From the NCBI GenBank assembly GCA_017560825.1, contig JAFZED010000038.1:1-43117 (forward strand): 43,117 nucleotides of DNA, read 5' to 3'. Both the position numbers and the translations under genes were made by a program. Positions within the stretch are counted from its first letter, which is position 1. Each line of letters begins with the position of its first letter. This DNA comes from Bacteroidales bacterium (GTDB lineage Bacteria > Bacteroidota > Bacteroidia > Bacteroidales > UBA932). Positions 15,756-22,585 of the stretch are shown one piece after another. The notes beneath the pieces are model-generated. The model saw only the letters and a list, made by a program, of their open reading frames with translations, did not search any database and had not been told where the DNA came from.

Positions 15756-16705
15756 GACATTTCACATCAATAACACAGCTGGGAGACCTCAAGGACGCGC
15801 TCCAGGCTGCAAAATACGTAAAGGAAAATCCTTTTGCAGATCAGGCACTCGGCAGAAACAAGACCCTGCTGATGATCTTCTTCAACTCAAGCCTCCGCAC
15901 CAGACTCAGCACACAGAAGGCCGCACTTAATCTGGGAATGAACGTGATTGTCCTGGATGTAAACCAGGGAGCTTGGAAACTGGAGACAGAACACGGAGTG
16001 ATTATGGACGGCGACAAGCCTGAGCACCTGCTTGAGGCTATCCCGGTGATGGGCTGCTATTGCGACGTGATCGGAGTCCGCGCTTTTGCCCAGTTCCAGA
16101 GCAAGGAAGACGATTACAATGAAGTGATTGTCAACCAGTTCATCAAATACTCAGGTAAGCCAGTGTTCAGTATGGAGGCAGCGACCAGACATCCTCTCCA
16201 GACATTTGCAGACCTGATCACCATCGAGGAGTACAAGAAGACCGACAGGCCTAAGATAGTGATGACCTGGGCTCCGCATCCGAAGGCATTGCCGCAGGCG
16301 GTGCCTAACTCATTCGCTGAAGGTATCAATATGACCGACTACGACTTTGTCATCACCCACCCTGAGGGATATGAGCTCGACCCTGCATTCACCGGCCGCG
16401 CACGCATTGAGTACGACCAGAGGAAGGCCTTCGAGGGCGCTGATTTCATATATGCAAAGAACTGGTCCGCGTACAAGGGCGAAAACTATGGAAAGGTGCT
16501 CTGCACCGACCGCGACTGGACTGTCGACGCAGAAAAGATGGCTCTAACGAACAACGCCTACTTTATGCACTGCCTCCCTGTCCGCAGAAATATGATCGTG
16601 ACTGACGAGGTGATTGAAAGTCCGCAGTCAATCGTGATTCCGGAGGCGGCAAACAGAGTGGTCTCAGCCCAGACCGTCCTGAAGGAAATCCTTCGTGAAT
16701 TGTAA
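15752..16705 (+). CDS. argF': N-succinylornithine carbamoyltransferase
   Basis: This 317-residue transcarbamylase carbamoylates N-succinylornithine to N-succinylcitrulline. The carbamoyl-phosphate motif is SLRTR (residues 47-51) instead of the STRTR of ornithine transcarbamylases. Residue 90 is proline (GDKPEHLLEA); published work on the Bacteroides fragilis enzyme shows Pro90 sets succinylornithine specificity, where acetylornithine transcarbamylase has Glu92. The C-terminal HCLPVRR motif is present. I chose the ATG at 15752 because it overlaps the argD stop (ATGA) and gives the expected N-terminus (MRHFTSIT); the in-frame ATG at 15734 lies inside argD. A two-hairpin repeat separates this gene from argB. 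Confidence 0.93.
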   Translation: MRHFTSITQLGDLKDALQAAKYVKENPFADQALGRNKTLLMIFFNSSLRTRLSTQKAALNLGMNVIVLDVNQGAWKLETEHGVIMDGDKPEHLLEAIPVMGCYCDVIGVRAFAQFQSKEDDYNEVIVNQFIKYSGKPVFSMEAATRHPLQTFADLITIEEYKKTDRPKIVMTWAPHPKALPQAVPNSFAEGINMTDYDFVITHPEGYELDPAFTGRARIEYDQRKAFEGADFIYAKNWSAYKGENYGKVLCTDRDWTVDAEKMALTNNAYFMHCLPVRRNMIVTDEVIESPQSIVIPEAANRVVSAQTVLKEILREL

Positions 16706-16724
16706 AGAGCTGCGAGACAAGCAC

Positions 16725-16786
16725 TTACACTGAATCACCTGCTCCATCTGCCGCAGGTGATTCAAAGCAAAATGTTGAATATCAGC
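16725..16786. repeat. Two-hairpin dispersed repeat, copy 1
   Basis: Stem I is perfect over 12 bp: TGAATCACCTGC (16731-16742) and GCAGGTGATTCA (16753-16764) with a ten-base loop. AAGCAA and two variable bases follow, then stem II, GTTGA-ATA-TCAGC (16774-16786, one G-U). The leading TTACAC is also shared with the copy at 22524-22585. The two copies differ in the loop of stem I, the two linker bases and the loop of stem II, while both stems stay paired. It lies between argF' and argB. Confidence 0.85.
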
Positions 16787-16803
16787 AAGATAGTGAGCAC
16801 AGT

Positions 16804-17667
16804 ATGATAAAAGTTGTCAAGATTGGAGGCAATGTGGTGGACAATCCCGAACTTCTGAGGGAGTTTGTCAGGGATTTTGCGGCAATGCCCGGAATGAAGG
16901 TTCTCGTGCACGGCGGCGGAGTGATGGCAAGCCAGATGCAGAAGGAGATGGGGATGGTTCCGAAGATGATCGAAGGCCGAAGGGTGACAGATGAGCAGAC
17001 GCTGAAGGTTGTGACTATGGTATATGCAGGTTGGTGCAACAAGAATATAACAGCCCTGCTGCAGGCTCAGGGGTGCAACGCGATCGGCCTCACTGGAGCG
17101 GACGGCAATGCCATCAAGGCAAGCAAAAGACCGCCGTTGCACGTGGAAAGCCTGGGGGAAGATGTAGATTATGGATATGTCGGAGATGTCTCGGCGCAGA
17201 GCGTAAACGCACCTTTCATATATTCGCTTCTGTCCAGAGGAATTGTCCCGGTGTTCAATGCAATAAACCACGATGGAAACGGTAACCTGCTGAACACCAA
17301 CGCTGACACGATTGCTTCATCAATTGCTGTAGCGATGGCGAATTACAGGTACCGCACACCACGTGAAGTATGCTGCCGCTGCGAGGAATGCACCCACTGC
17401 AGCGATGACGGCAGATTGACTCACGAGACCGAGCTGATATATTGCTTTGAGAAGGACGGAGTCCTGATGGACAAGGATGATGACAGCAGCGTGATTCCGG
17501 AAATCGACAAAGAGCAGTTTACTATGCTGAAGGAGAGAGGAGTAGTTGCAGACGGAATGATCCCGAAGCTGACCAACTCATTCAAGGCGATTGACAGCGG
17601 CGTAGCCAGAGTTGTAATCAAGCACGCACGGAACCTGCTGAACAGTAAAGGAACAACGTTATTATAG
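16804..17667 (+). CDS. argB: N-acylglutamate kinase with Cys-rich insertion
   Basis: The 287-residue amino-acid kinase phosphorylates N-acetyl- or N-succinylglutamate. Visible motifs are the N-terminal KIGGNV (residues 6-11), LVHGGGVMASQMQ (substrate and phosphate loop), RRVTDEQTL, TGADGNAIKASKR, and NTNADTIASSIA. It is longer than the usual ~258 residues because of an insertion at about 181-208 with five clustered cysteines (Cys190, 191, 193, 196, 199; CCRCEECTHC), just before the core strand LIYCFEKDGVL. The insertion looks like a small metal-binding knuckle; its role is unknown. The gene follows the two-hairpin repeat and is 4 bases before the deacylase. Confidence 0.93.
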   Translation: MIKVVKIGGNVVDNPELLREFVRDFAAMPGMKVLVHGGGVMASQMQKEMGMVPKMIEGRRVTDEQTLKVVTMVYAGWCNKNITALLQAQGCNAIGLTGADGNAIKASKRPPLHVESLGEDVDYGYVGDVSAQSVNAPFIYSLLSRGIVPVFNAINHDGNGNLLNTNADTIASSIAVAMANYRYRTPREVCCRCEECTHCSDDGRLTHETELIYCFEKDGVLMDKDDDSSVIPEIDKEQFTMLKERGVVADGMIPKLTNSFKAIDSGVARVVIKHARNLLNSKGTTLL

Positions 17668-17671
17668 GACA

Positions 17672-18835
17672 ATGATGACAAAAGTCGACGACATACAGAA
17701 ACTGACACAGGAAGCCGCAGCACTGCTCAAGGATATGGTAGCAGTCCCCTCTCCCTCGTTCCACGAGGCCGAGGTCTGCTCTCTGATATGCAGATGGCTG
17801 AGTGAAAAGGGAATAGGACACGAGCGTATCGGCAACAACATCGTTGCCGAGAGGATCATCGACTCTTCACGTCCGACCTTTATGCTGTGCGCTCACATCG
17901 ACACTGTTGAGGCCAGTCTCGACTATAGCTTCGACCCATACAGGCCCGACTATCCGGTTGCCGCAAAGGTTGTAAGCAATCTGGCAGACATTGAGTGCAA
18001 TGAAAATGACATCGTCGCCGGTCTGGGCAGCAACGACGACGGAGCATCAGCTGTGGCTATGATTGCAGTCTACAGACACTTTATCAAAAAGGCAGCAGAG
18101 GATTCCTGTCCTAATGTTGTCCTCGTCCTGACGTGCGAGGAAGAGAGGTCCGGGAAAGGCGGAATGACAGGCCTCTGGGGGAAAAGATTATGCAGAAGAG
18201 ATGAAAGGATAACAGGATGTACACCAATCGATTATGCAATCGTAGGTGAGCCGACCGGAATGAGGGCCGCCATAGCTGAAAGAGGACTTCTGGTCATCGA
18301 TGCAAGAGCCTATGGAGTCAGCGGACACGCTGCAAGAAACGAAGGTAAGAACGCCTTGTACATTGCGCTTGAGGACATAGACAGGCTGCGCCATCACACA
18401 TTTGAGAAGGTCTCTCCGATAATGGGTAAAGTCAGCATCAATGTCACACAGATCTATGCCGGAAGTGCCCATAACGTAATTCCTGACCAGTGCGATTTCG
18501 TCATAGACATCAGACCTACAGAGCAGTATACGAACGAGGAGATTCTACGCGAACTGCAGTACATATGCAAAAGCGACCTTATCCCGCGTAATCTCTCCAA
18601 CCTGTCAAGCGCCACTGAGCCGGACTCGCCTCTTATCGAAGCTGCAGAAGATCTCGGAATAGACACATTCTCATCGCCGACAACATCCGACTGGATGCGC
18701 ATAACCTGCGATGCAGTCAAAATGGGACCGGGCGAATCATCCCGCTCCCACCGCAAGGACGAATATGTCCTGGTAGAAGAAATACACAAAGGCATAAAGA
18801 CATACATCAAATATATAAACCACATCATTAAATAG
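17672..18835 (+). CDS. M20-family N-acylornithine/citrulline deacylase (argE-like)
   Basis: This 387-residue dinuclear zinc hydrolase of the M20/ArgE/DapE group has its metal ligands in the expected places: His75 in LCAHIDTV (with Asp77), Asp122 in GLGSNDDGAS, and the catalytic/metal pair Glu156-Glu157 in TCEEERSGKGG. A dimerisation-domain motif VSGHAARNEGKNA follows. In this operon it most likely removes the succinyl group from N-succinylcitrulline to free citrulline; an alternative is deacylation of another intermediate. It begins 4 bases after argB (two adjacent ATG codons), and its stop lies within a 24-bp palindrome. Confidence 0.85.
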   Translation: MMTKVDDIQKLTQEAAALLKDMVAVPSPSFHEAEVCSLICRWLSEKGIGHERIGNNIVAERIIDSSRPTFMLCAHIDTVEASLDYSFDPYRPDYPVAAKVVSNLADIECNENDIVAGLGSNDDGASAVAMIAVYRHFIKKAAEDSCPNVVLVLTCEEERSGKGGMTGLWGKRLCRRDERITGCTPIDYAIVGEPTGMRAAIAERGLLVIDARAYGVSGHAARNEGKNALYIALEDIDRLRHHTFEKVSPIMGKVSINVTQIYAGSAHNVIPDQCDFVIDIRPTEQYTNEEILRELQYICKSDLIPRNLSNLSSATEPDSPLIEAAEDLGIDTFSSPTTSDWMRITCDAVKMGPGESSRSHRKDEYVLVEEIHKGIKTYIKYINHIIK

Positions 18836-18855
18836 GTATATACGTATATACCTAT
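18832..18855. promoter_or_regulatory. 24-bp perfect palindrome between argE-like gene and argH
   Basis: The half-site is ATAGGTATATAC (18832-18843), followed directly by its reverse complement, with no spacer. It overlaps the TAG stop (18833-18835) and ends 14 bases before the argH ATG. GGTATATAC also lies just upstream of argG (12391-12399). It could be an operator or an RNA hairpin; the function is not known. Confidence 0.5.
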
Positions 18856-18869
18856 ATAGAACAGATATT

Positions 18870-20195
18870 ATGAGTACATTATGGAGCAAAGGGACACAGG
18901 CTACTGTGTTGGTTGAGGATTTTACGGTAGGTAACGATCGGATTCTTGATATGCGTCTTGCAAAATACGACGTGATCGGATCAAAGGCACACATCAGGAT
19001 GCTCGAGTCAATCGGCCTGCTGACTGAAGAAGAACTCAAGACATTGACAGCTGCTTTGGATCAGATTCTCAGCGAGATCGAGGCAGGAGAATTCATTCTC
19101 GAAGACGATGTCGAGGACATCCACTCGCAGGTAGAGCTTCTTCTTACCCGCCGCCTCGGCGACATCGGCAAGAAGATTCACTCGGGCCGCTCACGCAACG
19201 ACCAGGTGCTTGTAGACGTGAAGCTCTTCCTCAAGGACGAGGTCCTCACCCTGCGCAATGAAGTCCTCGAGCTCTTCCACACCCTCCAGAAACTCAGCGA
19301 GCAACACAAGGACATCCTCCTTCCAGGCTACACCCACGGCCAGGTCGCTATGCCGTCATCGTTCGGACTCTGGTTCGGAGCCTACGCAGAAGCCCTTGCT
19401 GACGATATGTATATGCTCCGCGGAGCCTACAACGTCACAGACCAGAATCCGCTCGGATCTGCAGCAGGCTACGGAAGTTCCTTCCCTCTGGACCGTCAGA
19501 TGACCACCGACCTTCTCCAGTTCGGAAGCCTTGACTACAATGTGGTTGCAGCCCAGCTCAGCCGCGGCAAGTCAGAGCGCGCAGTAGCCTCAGCGATGGG
19601 AGCCATCGCACTCACCCTCAACAAGTTCGCCGCAGACTGCTGTATGTATATGAGTCCTAATTACGGCTTCATCAAATTCCCTGACGAGCTCACTACCGGC
19701 TCAAGCATTATGCCTCACAAGAAGAACCCTGACGTGTGGGAGATAATGAGAGGAAACTGCAACAGGATTATGTCTGCAGAGACTCAGATCTCTATGCTCT
19801 GCAGCAATATGCCGCACGGCTACCACCGCGAGTTCCAGCTCCTCAAGGACATTCTCTTCCCTACCCTTGAACTTATGCACAAATGCCTCCGGATGGCGGA
19901 TTATATGCTCCAACATATCACCGTGAAGGAAGGCATCCTCGACGCCCCTATATATGACTACCTCTTTACCGTCGAGGAAGTCAACCGCCGCACCCTCAAC
20001 GGTATGCCGTTCCGCGACGCCTACAAGACAGTGGGCATCGAAGTGAACGAAGGCCGTTTCTGCTACCAGGGAGCGGAAGGAAAGACAAACGGCCAGCTTA
20101 CGCCGGCCGATCTGAATCATACATCCCTCGGCAGCCTGGGCAACCTCTGCACAGAAAATATCTGCACAAAAATGCAGTCCGCCGCCGAATTCTGA
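18870..20195 (+). CDS. argH: Argininosuccinate lyase
   Basis: The 441-residue enzyme of the fumarase/aspartase superfamily cleaves argininosuccinate to arginine and fumarate. Visible are HSGRSRNDQV, the catalytic histidine His156 in PGYTHGQVAMPSS, and the superfamily signature GSSIMPHKKNP with catalytic Ser278/Ser279. It is the last gene of the arginine operon; its TGA is directly adjacent (no gap) to the stop of the convergent SGNH hydrolase gene, and no terminator hairpin is evident there. Confidence 0.96.
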   Translation: MSTLWSKGTQATVLVEDFTVGNDRILDMRLAKYDVIGSKAHIRMLESIGLLTEEELKTLTAALDQILSEIEAGEFILEDDVEDIHSQVELLLTRRLGDIGKKIHSGRSRNDQVLVDVKLFLKDEVLTLRNEVLELFHTLQKLSEQHKDILLPGYTHGQVAMPSSFGLWFGAYAEALADDMYMLRGAYNVTDQNPLGSAAGYGSSFPLDRQMTTDLLQFGSLDYNVVAAQLSRGKSERAVASAMGAIALTLNKFAADCCMYMSPNYGFIKFPDELTTGSSIMPHKKNPDVWEIMRGNCNRIMSAETQISMLCSNMPHGYHREFQLLKDILFPTLELMHKCLRMADYMLQHITVKEGILDAPIYDYLFTVEEVNRRTLNGMPFRDAYKTVGIEVNEGRFCYQGAEGKTNGQLTPADLNHTSLGSLGNLCTENICTKMQSAAEF

Positions 20196-21287
20196 TTATC
20201 TTATGCCATATTTCCTGAAGATCTTCAGGATTTTAGGGGATATGCTTTCCAGCATATATGTGAAGCCGAGGTCTGTCGGATGGGATCCGTCGGATGTTGC
20301 GATGTGCTCGTCACCGAGGAATTCGTCTGACGGAAGAAAGTATATATGCTTGTCTGTCTTCATCCTTTCGCGGATCTCCTCTTCTGCTGCGGCCTGCTTC
20401 TTCGCCTCAAAGTCCTCACGCCAGGTGTCGAAGTTGCGGCTTTCGCGACGCTCTGTCTGCATAAATATGAGAGGAACGTCCGGATGGGCTGCGCGGATTA
20501 TGTCTACAAAGGTGTCAAAATCTTCGTGGATTATTTCTGCTGACGGGTTGGAGAAGGCGTCAAAGATGAAGGCGTCTACATCCTCAATGTCTGCAAGGTA
20601 TTGGGCGAACTCTTTCTGAAGCTTAGACTTGCCGCTGAAGCCCAGATTGAAGGTGTAGAAACCGTTGTCACGGCCGAATCTTGCCGCATAGCTCATTCCC
20701 GGACGGGAAGCTGCAAGACCGTGGGTCACGCTTGAGCCCTTGACCACGATACGGTACTTGAACGGATTCTCGACAGGCTCGACATATGAGCCCTCTTCCA
20801 CTCCGATGAAAAGCGAATCGAGGCTGTCAAACAGCGGAAGATAAAGGAGACACTCCTTTCTGCCCGGAGCCATAGACTTTACTATTGTTCCCTCGTGCTG
20901 ATCGTAAGCCGGTCCCTTACTCATATTCGGTCTTCCGACTCCGGCAAAAACCCATTCGCCATCCTTCTTTATATAAAGGTCAAGGCCTTTCTGGGCGATG
21001 GCAGTAAAGTTCTCTTCAGCATTCTTCTGCGAAGTCTGCCATCTTGCCTTTATTATAGGGCTGTCTGTCGCAAAGAGCACTGCAAGACCTGTCGAGTGGC
21101 AGGCATATTCCTCGATCACCTTGTCATTGAACTTATAGGCCGCAGTGTCGATCCTCGTAAAATCTTTTGCGGTCGGGATCGCCTTACCTATCACATTAAG
21201 TTCAGCAGCATTGAAATAACGGATCTCCTGTGCCCCAAGAGACAGGAAAACAAGCATTGCCAGAGCGGCAGTCAGAATCTTTTTCAT
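20196..21287 (-). CDS. Secreted SGNH/GDSL hydrolase with GxDLY N-terminal domain
   Basis: This 363-residue protein has a signal peptide (MKKILTAALAMLVFLSLGAQ), an N-terminal beta domain with the GxDLY hallmark (GLDLYIKKDGEWVF, residues 101-114), and a C-terminal SGNH esterase domain. The nucleophile is Ser185 or Ser186 in KGSSVTHG, and the catalytic pair is Asp333-His336 in SDGSHPTD. Such Bacteroidetes enzymes are predicted carbohydrate or lipid deacylases acting in the periplasm or outside; the substrate here is unknown. It converges with argH with zero gap and is divergent from the C-S lyase gene. It might contribute to deacetylation of glycans imported by the nearby PUL, but it is not part of that operon. 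Confidence 0.85.
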   Translation of the reverse strand: MKKILTAALAMLVFLSLGAQEIRYFNAAELNVIGKAIPTAKDFTRIDTAAYKFNDKVIEEYACHSTGLAVLFATDSPIIKARWQTSQKNAEENFTAIAQKGLDLYIKKDGEWVFAGVGRPNMSKGPAYDQHEGTIVKSMAPGRKECLLYLPLFDSLDSLFIGVEEGSYVEPVENPFKYRIVVKGSSVTHGLAASRPGMSYAARFGRDNGFYTFNLGFSGKSKLQKEFAQYLADIEDVDAFIFDAFSNPSAEIIHEDFDTFVDIIRAAHPDVPLIFMQTERRESRNFDTWREDFEAKKQAAAEEEIRERMKTDKHIYFLPSDEFLGDEHIATSDGSHPTDLGFTYMLESISPKILKIFRKYGIR

Positions 21288-21308
21288 ATATGTTCGATTT
21301 GTTCAGGG

Positions 21309-21316
21309 CAAAGATA
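21309..21316 (-). promoter_or_regulatory. -7 box for the SGNH hydrolase gene
   Basis: The minus strand reads TATCTTTG, an exact TAnnTTTG match, 21 bases upstream of the start codon. Confidence 0.45.
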
Positions 21317-21327
21317 AAGAAATTAGT

Positions 21328-21335
21328 TAGATTTG
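21328..21335 (+). promoter_or_regulatory. -7 box for the C-S lyase gene
   Basis: TAGATTTG matches TAnnTTTG and lies 15 bases before the ATG, implying a very short leader. It is only 11 bases from the minus-strand box of the divergent SGNH gene, so the two promoters overlap. Confidence 0.45.
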
Positions 21336-21350
21336 TGGCGGATATAAGAT

Positions 21351-22532
21351 ATGCCAGAGATGAAAATATATGACTTCGACAAGGTGATCGACCGCCGGGG
21401 AAGCGGTGCGGTCAAGACCGACGCACTTAAGAATGTATATGGAAAGGAAGATCTCGTCCCCCTTTGGGTGGCCGATATGGATTTCGAGACTCCTGACTTC
21501 ATAGTGGATGCCCTCCGCAAGAGACTGGAGCATCCTGTTTTCGGCTACACTGTGCTGCCTGAGGATTATTGGGTAACAGTGCAGAAATGGATTCTCGAAC
21601 ACCACGGCTGGCAGACCGAATGCTCGTGGATGACCTTCATTCCGGGAATAGTCAAAGGCATAGGAATGGCCGTCAATGCCCTTCTTGAAAAGGGAGACAA
21701 GGTCATAATCCAGCCTCCTGTCTATCATCCTTTCCGTCTTGTTCCGCAGAAGAACGGGGTTGAAGTCGTGTTCAATCCTCTGAAAGAGCTGCAGGGCGGT
21801 TCCTATGAGATTGATTTCGAGAACCTGGCTGCTGTCTGCGATGACAGATGTCGTATGCTCATTCTCTCCAACCCACATAATCCTGCTGGCATCGTGTGGC
21901 CGCGCGAGACTCTGGAAAAGCTTGCCGACTTCTGTCACGAACGGGGAATCATTGTGATTTCAGACGAGATCCACTGCGATATGGCCCTGTTCGGAAACAA
22001 GCATATCCCTTTTGCGAGCGTTTCTGAAAAGGCAGCCTCCTGCAGCATAACTTTCGGGGCTCCTTCCAAGACCTTCAACATAGCAGGCATAGTGAGTTCA
22101 TATGCTATAGTTCCGGATCAGGAACTCAGAGCAAAGTTCTTCGGCTGGCTGGAAGCCAGCGAGTTAGGCGCACCTCACCTGTTTGCTCCGATTGCGACCA
22201 AGGCCGCCTTCGAACACGGCGAGCAGTGGCGCAGGCAGATGTTGGAATATATCGAAGGCAATATCATATATATAGAAGAATTCTGCAGTCAATATATCCC
22301 TCAGATCCGTCCTCTGCGACCTCAGGCCTCCTTCCTGGTGTGGCTCGACTGCCGCGGGCTCGGCCTCACGCACGAAGGTCTCATCGACCTCTTCGTGCAC
22401 AAAGCCGGCCTCGCCCTGAACGACGGTGAAATGTTCAATCCCGGCGGCGAGGGCTTTATGCGCCTGAACGTCGGCTGTACCCGCGCAACAATCGTGCGCG
22501 CGATGACCTTGATAGCCAACGCTTTACACTGA
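21351..22532 (+). CDS. PatB/MalY-type C-S lyase (cystathionine beta-lyase-like)
   Basis: This 393-residue fold-type I PLP enzyme has the MalY/PatB sequence pattern: PLWVADMDFETP at 37-48, HPVFGYTVLPEDYW, FIPGIVKGI, LSNPHNPAGIVW, ISDEIHCDMALFG, and the PLP lysine Lys240 in FGAPSKTFNIAG. Family members cleave the C-S bond of cystathionine or cysteine conjugates to give a thiol, pyruvate and ammonia. No methionine genes lie nearby, so the physiological substrate is open. The last codons and stop (TTACACTGA) lie inside the second two-hairpin repeat, which separates it from the convergent sensor gene. Confidence 0.9.
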   Translation: MPEMKIYDFDKVIDRRGSGAVKTDALKNVYGKEDLVPLWVADMDFETPDFIVDALRKRLEHPVFGYTVLPEDYWVTVQKWILEHHGWQTECSWMTFIPGIVKGIGMAVNALLEKGDKVIIQPPVYHPFRLVPQKNGVEVVFNPLKELQGGSYEIDFENLAAVCDDRCRMLILSNPHNPAGIVWPRETLEKLADFCHERGIIVISDEIHCDMALFGNKHIPFASVSEKAASCSITFGAPSKTFNIAGIVSSYAIVPDQELRAKFFGWLEASELGAPHLFAPIATKAAFEHGEQWRRQMLEYIEGNIIYIEEFCSQYIPQIRPLRPQASFLVWLDCRGLGLTHEGLIDLFVHKAGLALNDGEMFNPGGEGFMRLNVGCTRATIVRAMTLIANALH

Positions 22533-22585
22533 ATCACCTGCGTCCACTGGAGCAGGTGATTCAAAGCAAGGTGCTGATAATCAGC
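22524..22585. repeat. Two-hairpin dispersed repeat, copy 2
   Basis: It has the same layout as 16725-16786: TTACAC, stem I TGAATCACCTGC (22530-22541) with GCAGGTGATTCA (22552-22563), AAGCAA, two variable bases, and stem II GCTGA-TAA-TCAGC (22573-22585). Stem II has G-C where copy 1 has G-U, so pairing is kept. The repeat supplies the end of the C-S lyase gene, including its TGA, and reaches the first base of the sensor gene's stop codon, filling the whole gap between two convergent genes. Confidence 0.85.
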
